A DNA stretch of 5,213 nucleotides from Lysobacteraceae bacterium (GTDB taxonomy: Bacteria; Pseudomonadota; Gammaproteobacteria; Xanthomonadales; Xanthomonadaceae): contig JAQGOI010000077.1 in the NCBI GenBank assembly GCA_028293685.1, positions 1 through 5,213 on the forward strand, given 5' to 3'. A program made the position numbers and the translations under genes. Under the pieces are notes generated by a model. It saw nothing but the letters and a program-made list of their open reading frames with translations, made no database searches and was not told the DNA's origin. This document shows, piece by piece, positions 1-5,213 of the stretch (the first letter of the stretch is position 1; every line of letters starts with the position of its first letter).

Positions 1-245
1 CGCATTCCCCATTGCGAACCGTCGCCGAGCAAATGCTTGAACAGGGCCTGCTCATGCGGTGTGTTGATCACCAGCACTTCGCGAATGCCCGCCAGCATCA
101 GCACGCTGAGCGGGTAATAGATCATGGGTTTGTCGTAGACCGGCAGTAGCTGTTTGCTGATCGCCTGCGTAATGGGGTACAAGCGCGTGCCCGATCCGCC
201 AGCAAGAATGATGCCTTTGCGCGTTGTCGTCGCTGCGCCAGTCAC
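1..245 (-). CDS. rfbA: Glucose-1-phosphate thymidylyltransferase RfbA/RmlA, N-terminal part (cut by window edge)
   Basis: Catalyses dTTP + glucose-1-phosphate to dTDP-glucose + pyrophosphate, the first step of dTDP-L-rhamnose synthesis in the cytoplasm. About 81 residues are visible; the rest (family length near 290) lies beyond position 1. The nucleotidyltransferase signature GGSGTRLYP is at residues 16-24, followed by [11 protein letters not shown] at 30-40, which contains the lysines typical of this family, then IYYPLS and a GDGSQWG segment near residues 74-80. These match E. coli RmlA almost residue for residue. The start is GTG (243-245), because its frame overlaps the rfbB stop as GTGA and GGAG at 253-256 lies seven bases upstream. 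It therefore follows rfbB directly and is probably translationally coupled to it. rfbC and rfbD are likely to follow outside the window (inference). Confidence 0.95.
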   Translation of the reverse strand, partial: MTGAATTTRKGIILAGGSGTRLYPITQAISKQLLPVYDKPMIYYPLSVLMLAGIREVLVINTPHEQALFKHLLGDGSQWGM

Positions 246-1297
246 GCAGCGGCTCCGATGCGCTCGAGCCGGTAACTGCCGTCCAGGACGCGGCGGACCC
301 AGTCCTGGTTTTGCAGGTACCAGTCGACCGTTTCGGCGATGCCTGCGCCAAAAGTACGTTGAGGCCGCCAGCCCAGTTCGCGCTTGAGCTTCGACGCGTC
401 GATGGCATAGCGTCGGTCGTGCCCCGGCCTGTCCGCAACATAGGTGACCTGGCTGGAGCGTGATACTCCATCGGCGCGCGGACGACGCGCATCCAGCAAC
501 GAACAGATGGCGGCGACGACTTCGATGTTCTGCATCTCGGCGTCGCCGCCGACGTTGTAGGTCCCACCCACGCGGCCACCTTCCAGCACGGCATGGATCG
601 CCGCGCAATGATCGGCGACATGCAGCCAGTCGCGTACGTTGGTGCCGTCGCCGTAGATCGGCAACGGCTCTCCAGCCAGCGCGCGCGCGATGATCAGCGG
701 TATGAGTTTTTCCGGGAACTGGTATGGCCCGTAATTGTTCGAGCAGTTGGTGGTCAACACCGGCAAGCCGTAGGTGTGGTGGAACGCTCGCACCAGGTGA
801 TCGGACGCCGCCTTGGATGCGGAGTACGGGGAGTTGGGGGCAAACGGCGTGTCTTCCGTGAATTTTCCGGTCGCACCGAGCGATCCGTAAACCTCATCGG
901 TCGAAACGTGCAGGAACCGGAAAGCATCCGCCATGGCGCCCGGCAATGAGCGCCAGTAGTCGCGAACCGCTTCAAGCAGCGACAAGGTTCCCACGACGTT
1001 GGTCTGCACGAAGGCCGCCGGGCCATCGATCGAGCGATCGACATGGCTTTCGGCGGCGAAGTTGATCACCGCGTCGGGCCGTTGCCCGGCAAGCAGCGAG
1101 GCCACAAGTGCGCGATCGGCAATGTCGCCATGCACGAAGACGTGGCCGGGATGATCATCCAGCGACGCGAGCGTGTCCCTGTTGCCGGCGTAAGTCAGCG
1201 CATCGAGATTGATGATACGGATGCCATTGGCGACGCATCCGAGCACGAAATTGCCACCGATGAAGCCGGCGCCGCCTGTGACCAACCATGTCTTCAC
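242..1297 (-). CDS. rfbB: dTDP-glucose 4,6-dehydratase RfbB/RmlB
   Basis: Converts dTDP-glucose to dTDP-4-keto-6-deoxy-glucose with bound NAD+, the second step of the dTDP-L-rhamnose pathway. The product has 351 residues, normal for the family. It is an extended SDR enzyme: the Rossmann motif TGGAGFIG is at residues 7-14, [10 protein letters not shown] at 81-90, the catalytic TDE triplet at 133-135, the YxxxK pair at Y158 and K162, [14 protein letters not shown] at 187-200 and the C-terminal [11 protein letters not shown] at 290-300. All key residues are present. The start is GTG (1295-1297), not the ATG further upstream: the GTG places the glycine motif at the usual distance from the N-terminus, and AGGGAG lies seven bases before it, whereas the upstream ATG would overlap ssb by about 170 bp. 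It lies 55 bp downstream of ssb with no clear promoter or terminator between, so read-through from ssb is plausible. Confidence 0.97.
   Translation of the reverse strand: MKTWLVTGGAGFIGGNFVLGCVANGIRIINLDALTYAGNRDTLASLDDHPGHVFVHGDIADRALVASLLAGQRPDAVINFAAESHVDRSIDGPAAFVQTNVVGTLSLLEAVRDYWRSLPGAMADAFRFLHVSTDEVYGSLGATGKFTEDTPFAPNSPYSASKAASDHLVRAFHHTYGLPVLTTNCSNNYGPYQFPEKLIPLIIARALAGEPLPIYGDGTNVRDWLHVADHCAAIHAVLEGGRVGGTYNVGGDAEMQNIEVVAAICSLLDARRPRADGVSRSSQVTYVADRPGHDRRYAIDASKLKRELGWRPQRTFGAGIAETVDWYLQNQDWVRRVLDGSYRLERIGAAA
253..256 (-). promoter_or_regulatory. Ribosome binding site of rfbA inside the rfbB 3' end
   Basis: Read on the minus strand, GGAG sits seven bases before the GTG start of rfbA and lies within the last codons of rfbB. 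Together with the GTGA stop/start overlap this decides the rfbA start and suggests translational coupling. Confidence 0.7.
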
Positions 1298-1304
1298 GCA
1301 ACCG

Positions 1305-1310
1305 CTCCCT
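1305..1310 (-). promoter_or_regulatory. Ribosome binding site fixing the GTG start of rfbB
   Basis: On the minus strand AGGGAG is seven bases before the GTG at 1295-1297. It is the only strong Shine-Dalgarno-like sequence near the N-terminus predicted from family alignment, so it decides the non-ATG start. Confidence 0.75.
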
Positions 1311-1352
1311 TCATCGCCCGCCGGATGGCCCACTTCTGAATGGTCACGGCCT

Positions 1353-1826
1353 TCAGAACGGGATGTCGTCGTCGGCGAAGTCGTCCATCGGTGCCGGACG
1401 CGCTGCCGGTGCATCTCGGCGCGGTGAGGGTTCCTGCCGCTGCGGACGTGCGCTGCGCGCTGGCGCGTCCGAACGGGGCTCCGCGCGGCCTTCACCGCCG
1501 CCGCCGAGCATCTGCATGTCATCGCAGAGGATGTCCGTCGTGTAGTGCTTGACGCCGTCCTTTTCGTAGGAGCCGTATTCGATGCGGCCCTCGATATAGA
1601 CCTGGCGGCCCTTCTTCAGGTATTCGGCGGCGACTTCGGCCGTCTTGCCGAACAGCTTGACGCGGTGCCATTCGGTTTTTTCCTGGAAGTTGCCTTCCTT
1701 GTCCTTGCGCGAGGTCGTGGTGGCCACGCTCAGTGTGGTGATGGCCATTCCAGCCTGCGTGTACTTGGTTTCCGGATCGTTGCCGAGGTTGCCGACGAGG
1801 ATCACCTTGTTGATGCCGCGAGCCAT
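1353..1826 (-). CDS. ssb: Single-stranded DNA-binding protein SSB
   Basis: Binds single-stranded DNA during replication, recombination and repair, usually as a homotetramer. The product has 157 residues. Residues 1-108 form the OB-fold: it opens with ARGINKVILVGNLGNDPE, carries TEWHRVKLFGK around W53, QVYIEGRIEYGSYEKDG near 76-91 and ends with DDMQMLGG. Residues 109-146 are a low-complexity linker rich in Pro, Ala and Arg. The last residues, DDFADDDIPF, are the acidic tip that recruits repair and replication partners in this family. The ATG at 1824-1826 was chosen over in-frame upstream starts because AAGGA lies five bases before it, the OB-fold begins at once, and a -10-like box lies upstream within the extension. 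It is divergent from ispB and is followed by rfbB. No SOS/LexA box is evident upstream. Confidence 0.97.
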   Translation of the reverse strand: MARGINKVILVGNLGNDPETKYTQAGMAITTLSVATTTSRKDKEGNFQEKTEWHRVKLFGKTAEVAAEYLKKGRQVYIEGRIEYGSYEKDGVKHYTTDILCDDMQMLGGGGEGRAEPRSDAPARSARPQRQEPSPRRDAPAARPAPMDDFADDDIPF

Positions 1827-1831
1827 GTCTT

Positions 1832-1836
1832 TCCTT
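1832..1836 (-). promoter_or_regulatory. Ribosome binding site of ssb
   Basis: AAGGA on the minus strand, five bases before the ATG at 1824-1826. It supports this start over the in-frame ATG near 1976. Confidence 0.7.
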
Positions 1837-1869
1837 GCTGATCGCCCGGGATGGGGCACAGAGGATTGC

Positions 1870-1875
1870 AGTATA
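1870..1875 (-). promoter_or_regulatory. Candidate -10 box for ssb
   Basis: TATACT on the minus strand matches five of six bases of the sigma-70 -10 consensus and would give an mRNA leader of roughly 37 bases before ssb. The hexamer 17 bases upstream (GCCGAT) does not resemble TTGACA, so if this is a promoter it probably depends on another factor or is weak. The assignment is inference from position and sequence only. Confidence 0.4.
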
Positions 1876-1876
1876 T

Positions 1877-1900
1877 CCGCCGCCCCATGGCCATCGGCGG
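1877..1900. repeat. Inverted repeat in the ssb/ispB intergenic region
   Basis: CCGCCG (1877-1882) and CGGCGG (1895-1900) form a 6-bp inverted repeat around a 12-base centre that itself contains the palindrome ATGGCCAT (1887-1894). It lies immediately upstream of the candidate ssb -10 box and occupies its -35 position, as an operator might. GC-rich DNA gives such repeats by chance, so function is uncertain. A second pair, CGCCCGGG (1843-1850) and CCCGGGCG (1905-1912), flanks it. Confidence 0.3.
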
Positions 1901-1923
1901 CTGGCCCGGGCGCTTGTGGGGTT

Positions 1924-1952
1924 TTTCCGGTATTGGTGAGCCTCCGTATAAT
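1924..1952 (+). promoter_or_regulatory. Candidate sigma-70 promoter of ispB
   Basis: A perfect TATAAT (1947-1952) stands out in otherwise GC-rich DNA, 26 bases before the ispB ATG. The -35 region is poor: TTTCCG (1924-1929, spacer 17) or TTTTCC (1923-1928, spacer 18) each match about three consensus bases. Transcription would start near 1959, leaving only about 20 bases of untranslated leader. Confidence 0.6.
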
Positions 1953-1978
1953 CGCCGCTCCCTCCCGCTGGTTCATTC

Positions 1979-2992
1979 ATGGATTCCGTCCAGCCCCTCC
2001 CGGCCGTGCTGACACTGGTCGAGATCCAGGCGCTTGCCGAAGCCGACATGGCCGCGGTCGACGCGTTGATCCGCCGTCGCCTGGCGTCCGACGTCGTGCT
2101 CATCAACCAGGTAGGCGAATACATCATCGGCGCCGGAGGCAAGCGCCTGCGTCCGATGCTGTTGCTTCTGGCCGCCCGCGTCCACGGCAGCCGCGCGGGA
2201 GCGGGCTTCGACGCGGAGATCCACCAGCTGGCCGCCGTCATCGAGTTCATCCATACGGCGACCCTGCTGCACGACGACGTCGTCGACGAATCGGACCTGC
2301 GTCGCGGCCGCCGCACCGCCAATGCGGTCTGGGGCAATGCCGCCAGCGTGCTGGTCGGCGACTTCCTGTATTCCAGAAGCTTCCAGTTGATGGTCGAACT
2401 CGAACGCCTGCCGGTGATGCGGATCCTTGCCGACACCACCAACGCGATCGCGGAAGGCGAAGTGCTGCAGTTGCTGCACGTGCGCAACGCCGACACCGAT
2501 GAAGCGGCATATCTGCGGGTAATCGAGCGCAAGACGGCAGTTCTGTTTGCCGCTGCGACCGAACTGGGGGCTTTGCTGGGTGATGCGACGGCGCGCGATT
2601 GCCGGACGCTGCGAGCGTTTGGCCTGAATCTCGGTTACGCGTTCCAGATCGCCGACGACATGCTCGACTATTCCTCGGACGCCGAAACACTGGGCAAGAA
2701 TCTTGGCGACGATCTTGCCGAAGGCAAGGCGACATTGCCGTTGATCCATGCCATCGCGCGGAGCGACGCACGCACGAGCGCGCGACTACGTGCCGCCGTC
2801 GAACAGGGCGATGCAAACGCCCTGCCCGAAGTGCTGGCAGCCATTCGCAGCGCCGGCAGCCTGGACTACAGTGCGCGCCGGGCGGCCGAATACGCGGCGA
2901 CGGCGGAGCGCGCGCTCGACGGCCTGGCCGACAACGATTACGTCAGGGCCCTTCGCGGCCTCGCCAGGTACTCGGTCAACCGCGTGAATTGA
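1979..2992 (+). CDS. ispB: Polyprenyl (probably octaprenyl) diphosphate synthase IspB
   Basis: Condenses isopentenyl diphosphate units onto farnesyl diphosphate to make the long side chain of ubiquinone. The product has 337 residues, slightly longer than E. coli IspB owing to an N-terminal extension of about ten residues. Motifs in order: GGKRLRP at 53-59, the first aspartate-rich motif DDVVD at 99-103 within HTATLLHDDVVDESDLRRGR, ASVLVGDFLYSRSFQ at 122-136, AEGEVLQL at 158-165, the second aspartate-rich motif DDMLD at 226-230, and GKNLGDDLAEGKATLPL at 239-255. Residues 4 and 5 before the first motif are small (T95, A94), as in long-chain synthases. An eight-unit product is inferred from resemblance to E. 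coli IspB; the sequence alone does not prove chain length. The ATG has no clear Shine-Dalgarno sequence; a GTG ten codons in has none either. It is monocistronic: divergent from ssb and convergent with the next gene. Confidence 0.95.
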   Translation: MDSVQPLPAVLTLVEIQALAEADMAAVDALIRRRLASDVVLINQVGEYIIGAGGKRLRPMLLLLAARVHGSRAGAGFDAEIHQLAAVIEFIHTATLLHDDVVDESDLRRGRRTANAVWGNAASVLVGDFLYSRSFQLMVELERLPVMRILADTTNAIAEGEVLQLLHVRNADTDEAAYLRVIERKTAVLFAAATELGALLGDATARDCRTLRAFGLNLGYAFQIADDMLDYSSDAETLGKNLGDDLAEGKATLPLIHAIARSDARTSARLRAAVEQGDANALPEVLAAIRSAGSLDYSARRAAEYAATAERALDGLADNDYVRALRGLARYSVNRVN

Positions 2993-3000
2993 TTCCGGTC

Positions 3001-3025
3001 GGCGGAGCGCGCTGCATCAGCGCCG
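3001..3025. terminator. Weak candidate hairpin between the convergent genes
   Basis: GCGCTG (3009-3014), a CAT loop and CAGCGC (3018-3023) form a 6-bp stem, and GGCG (3001-3004) with CGCC (3021-3024) offers an alternative pairing. It starts 8 to 16 bases after the ispB stop and overlaps the stop codon of the opposing hydrolase gene. There is no U-tract on either strand, so it is not a classic intrinsic terminator. Confidence 0.25.
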
Positions 3026-3802
3026 TGCGAAGCGCTCGTCGAAGAAGTCATCCATCATCCGGAACGCACGCCGCGCGACCTTCGCGTTGTACATGCAACC
3101 CGGCGGCGAATGAGCATTCTCCAACGCGAAACAATGCACCGCACCGCTGAAGTTCACGAACTGCCAGTCGACGCCGGCCGCGTCCATTTCCTTCTGGAAT
3201 GCAGCGATGTCGTCAGCCGATGTGTTCTTGTCGTCGGCACCATTGAGCACCAGCAGGCTCCCTTTCACCGCACCCGCCCTGGCCGGAAGCGTCGTTGGAA
3301 GCGTGCCGTGAAAACTGACGACCCCGGCAAGATTGGCTCCGCTGCGGGCGAGCTCCAGCGCGGTCGCTCCACCAAAGCAGAATCCGATCGCGCCGATGCG
3401 TGTGGTATCGATCGGCACCTTTCCGGCTTGCGCCTGCAGTGCCTGCACGGCGGCGTTCGCACGTTGGCGCAATACGGCGCGATCGGCGTACAGCTGTTTG
3501 ACCTGCGCCATCGCTTCGGCGTCGTCCTTGGGTCGGACGCCTTTGCCGTAGACATCAGCGACCAGGATGACGTAACGCGTACCGGCAATTTTCTGCGCCG
3601 TTGCCACCGAAGCTCCGGTGACACCTTTCCAGTCCGGCACCATGACCAGCCCCGGACGCTTGGTCGCGCTCGCATCGTCGTACACCAGCACGCCGCCGAA
3701 TGCCTGCTTGCCGACAGTCCATGCGAGCGGTCGTGCCTGCATTGTTGCGAAGGCCGGAAGGCAGGCAAGCAGCAATAGCAAGGTGGCGAGCGAGCGTCTC
3801 AT
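3017..3802 (-). CDS. Exported dienelactone hydrolase family protein
   Basis: An alpha/beta-hydrolase of the dienelactone hydrolase family, 261 residues; its substrate is not evident. The N-terminus (MRRS, then a leucine-rich stretch at 8-12, then LPAFA) is a Sec signal peptide, likely cut after A19 (AFA), so it should act in the periplasm. The sequence LLAC at 11-14 also loosely resembles a lipobox, so a lipoprotein is a less likely alternative. The nucleophile motif GFCFGG is at 140-145 with C142; D191 in LNGADD and H223 in GAVHCF complete a Cys-Asp-His triad at the spacing expected for the family. Two further cysteines (C224, C236) lie near the active-site histidine. The start at ATG 3800-3802 has AGGAG eight bases upstream and is the only one giving a clean signal peptide. 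It lies 64 bp downstream of murD2 on the same strand, possibly cotranscribed. Confidence 0.9.
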   Translation of the reverse strand: MRRSLATLLLLLACLPAFATMQARPLAWTVGKQAFGGVLVYDDASATKRPGLVMVPDWKGVTGASVATAQKIAGTRYVILVADVYGKGVRPKDDAEAMAQVKQLYADRAVLRQRANAAVQALQAQAGKVPIDTTRIGAIGFCFGGATALELARSGANLAGVVSFHGTLPTTLPARAGAVKGSLLVLNGADDKNTSADDIAAFQKEMDAAGVDWQFVNFSGAVHCFALENAHSPPGCMYNAKVARRAFRMMDDFFDERFARR

Positions 3803-3810
3803 GATGGGTT

Positions 3811-3815
3811 CTCCT
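3811..3815 (-). promoter_or_regulatory. Ribosome binding site of the dienelactone hydrolase gene
   Basis: AGGAG on the minus strand, eight bases before the ATG at 3800-3802. It fixes the start at the signal peptide and excludes the longer in-frame extension into murD2. Confidence 0.75.
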
Positions 3816-3824
3816 GGTGTCCTG

Positions 3825-3841
3825 CGAGCGTTGCGCGCTCG
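3825..3841 (-). other. Short hairpin between murD2 and the hydrolase gene
   Basis: CGAGCG (3825-3830) and CGCTCG (3836-3841) can pair as a 6-bp stem with a 5-base loop, just upstream of the hydrolase ribosome binding site. No T-tract follows on the minus strand. It could attenuate transcription, stabilise mRNA or be chance; the rest of the 64-bp gap shows no recognisable promoter. Confidence 0.25.
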
Positions 3842-3866
3842 GTGTTGCGGAGTCGTGAAAGGCCGC

Positions 3867-5213
3867 TCAGGCGACACCCATTCCGGCCAGGCCGGCAATC
3901 TCATCCGGATCGAATCCTGCCAGCGCAGCAAACGTTCGCCCGCGTTCGGTGTAGTCACGGAACTCGCCGAAGCTCGGTGCGCCCGGCGACAGCAGCACCA
4001 CGCCGCCATCGCCTGCGCTTCGGATGCCCTTGCCTACGGCGTCGGCAAGGCCTGTCGCCGCCTCGAGCGTGAATCGACCCTGTTCGGCCAGCCGCTCAAG
4101 CACCGCAAAAATACGTGGGCCGTTCGCGCCCATCGTGATGACTGCCGCAGGCGCCTGCTGCCGCAACGCCGTGGCGAAACATTCCCAGTCGACGCCACGA
4201 TCGTGGCCGCCCACCAGGATCGCAACGCGGCGTCCCGCAAACATCGCCAGGGCCGCAAGGCTCGCGTGCGGCGTGGTGCTGATCGAATCGTTGACGAAGG
4301 TAATGCCATCACGCGTACCAAGCACCTGCAAACGGTGCGGCAGCGGGCGGAACGAAGCGACCGCGGGCAGCAGGGACGTTGCGTCAAGACCGATGGCGTC
4401 AATTGCAGTGAGCGCCGCACACAGGTTGTCGTGGTTGTGCCGCCCCGGCAGCGCAAGCTGCGCGGTCGCGGCCACTTCGACGATACCGCGGAACAGCGCT
4501 TCGCCGCGCAGGTGCCAGCCATCGTCGTGGCCGAACCAGTGCACCCGGCTTGCCGGCAATGACAGGCCGGCGAGCGTCGTGTCGTTGGCATTGAGCACGA
4601 CATGGCGCGGTTGCGCGTCGAGCAGGCGCAACTTGTCTTCGACGTAGCGCGCCTGCGAGCCGTGCCAGTCCAGATGCTCTGGAAACACGTTGAGCACGAT
4701 GGCGACTTCGGGGCGCACGCCGCTGGCAGCGACGTCACCGGTCTGGTAGCTCGACAATTCGATCGCCCAGAACTCGGCTGATTCGTGCATCAATTCCAGC
4801 AACGGCAATCCGATGTTGCCGGCCAACACCGTCCGGTGGCCGCCGACCCGCAGCAGGTGCGCTAGCAGTGCAGTCGTCGTGCTTTTGCCCTTGGTACCGG
4901 TCACGCATAGCGTGCGTGCAGATGGATGCTCGGAAAACCACAGCGTCGTGCCACCGATGAAGCGGGTCCCCCGCGCCTCGGCAGCGCGGACGGCGTCCTG
5001 GTATGGCGTGATGCCCGGCGATTTGATCACCACGTCGAAATCGACGAAGCGATCGCGCGTCACTTCCGTTTCGATGCGAAGCAACGCATCAGCCAGCGAC
5101 GTTGCTGACTCGGCTTCACCTGGCGGACAGACGAGCGTCAACGACATCTCCGGCCACCTCGCGCGGATCAGGCGATAGGCCGCCTGGCCTTCTCGACCCC
5201 AGCCCCAGAGCGC
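3867..5213 (-). CDS. murD2: MurD2-type Mur ligase (UDP-MurNAc-L-Ala--L-Glu ligase), 5' end outside window
   Basis: An ATP-dependent Mur ligase adding glutamate to UDP-MurNAc-L-alanine in peptidoglycan precursor synthesis. 448 residues are visible and probably 10-20 are missing. The frame is open to the window edge, so the ATG at 5145-5147 is internal: the 22 codons before it encode [15 protein letters not shown], the nucleotide-binding start of the N-terminal domain. Visible-residue motifs: SPGITPY near 65-71, P-loop [10 protein letters not shown] at 105-114, ELSSYQT at 152-158, PEHLDWHG with H180, K194 (probable carbamylated lysine), [10 protein letters not shown] near 269-278, NDSIST at 308-313, GGHDRG with R339, [10 protein letters not shown] ending at F418. 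Canonical MurD has GTNGKS, NDSKAT and a lysine at the R339 position. These differences, plus recalled similarity to Xanthomonas MurD2, favour the L-glutamate-specific enzyme paired with epimerase MurL. Ordinary MurD is the alternative. Not verified by database search. Confidence 0.85.
   Translation of the reverse strand, partial: ALWGWGREGQAAYRLIRARWPEMSLTLVCPPGEAESATSLADALLRIETEVTRDRFVDFDVVIKSPGITPYQDAVRAAEARGTRFIGGTTLWFSEHPSARTLCVTGTKGKSTTTALLAHLLRVGGHRTVLAGNIGLPLLELMHESAEFWAIELSSYQTGDVAASGVRPEVAIVLNVFPEHLDWHGSQARYVEDKLRLLDAQPRHVVLNANDTTLAGLSLPASRVHWFGHDDGWHLRGEALFRGIVEVAATAQLALPGRHNHDNLCAALTAIDAIGLDATSLLPAVASFRPLPHRLQVLGTRDGITFVNDSISTTPHASLAALAMFAGRRVAILVGGHDRGVDWECFATALRQQAPAAVITMGANGPRIFAVLERLAEQGRFTLEAATGLADAVGKGIRSAGDGGVVLLSPGAPSFGEFRDYTERGRTFAALAGFDPDEIAGLAGMGVA

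Noticed and set aside
52..621. Minus-strand open frame across rfbA and rfbB
   Set aside because: It is out of frame with both enzymes, whose true frames carry all expected motifs. It does not represent a frameshifted gene.
1827..1976. N-terminal extension of ssb from an upstream in-frame ATG
   Set aside because: The extension has no family similarity, includes the candidate promoter, and the downstream ATG has a proper ribosome binding site and begins the OB-fold directly.
1645..2502. Long plus-strand open frame (285 codons) spanning the ssb antisense strand and ispB
   Set aside because: It crosses the divergent promoter region and is out of frame with ispB; its product is Arg/Pro/Ala-rich with no recognisable domain. 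It is a high-GC shadow frame.
1519..2532. Minus-strand open frame (337 codons) opposite ispB and overlapping ssb
   Set aside because: It is a frame shadow of ssb and ispB, low-complexity Ser/Arg-rich, with no motif.
3770..3778. Hydrolase as a lipoprotein via the LLAC sequence
   Set aside because: The region before the cysteine is short, leucine at the -2 position is atypical, and a better type I cleavage site (AFA, residues 17-19) follows. Kept only as a minor alternative.
3618..4562. Plus-strand open frame (314 codons) antisense to murD2 and the hydrolase gene
   Set aside because: It lies opposite two genes with clear family motifs and has no ribosome binding site or domain; explained by GC-rich codon structure.
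5145..5147. Treating this ATG as the start of a short MurD
   Set aside because: The frame stays open upstream and encodes the conserved nucleotide-binding N-terminus (LWGWGREG), so the true start lies outside the window.

Overview
The window is about 5.2 kb of GC-rich, densely coding chromosomal DNA, most likely from a gammaproteobacterium of the Lysobacterales/Xanthomonadales (Xanthomonas, Lysobacter or Rhodanobacter relatives). The lineage call rests mainly on the Mur ligase at the right edge, which resembles MurD2 of Xanthomonas rather than ordinary MurD, and on the E. coli-like IspB and SSB. I see no mobile element, CRISPR array, tRNA or rRNA, and no sign of recent transfer.

Layout. On the minus strand, reading right to left from position 1826: ssb (single-strand DNA-binding protein), then rfbB/rmlB (dTDP-glucose 4,6-dehydratase), then rfbA/rmlA (glucose-1-phosphate thymidylyltransferase), which runs off the left edge. 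rfbB and rfbA overlap by four bases (GTGA), so they are almost certainly translationally coupled. They are two enzymes of the dTDP-L-rhamnose pathway, and rfbC and rfbD are expected beyond position 1. A 152-bp divergent intergenic region (1827-1978) holds a perfect TATAAT box for the plus-strand gene and a TATACT box for ssb. The plus-strand gene is ispB (1979-2992), a long-chain polyprenyl diphosphate synthase that makes the quinone side chain.

IspB converges, 24 bp apart, on a second minus-strand block: murD2 (3867 to the right edge, 5' end missing) followed after 64 bp by a secreted dienelactone-hydrolase-family protein (3017-3802).

Functionally the window is mostly envelope and housekeeping metabolism: nucleotide-sugar supply for rhamnose-containing polysaccharide, ubiquinone side-chain synthesis, peptidoglycan precursor synthesis, a periplasmic hydrolase of unknown substrate, and DNA replication/repair. 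The most notable item is the MurD2-type ligase. In Xanthomonas this enzyme adds L-glutamate rather than D-glutamate to UDP-MurNAc-L-Ala, and the epimerase MurL then inverts the residue. This is a described but uncommon route. I find no convincing undescribed system in the window.
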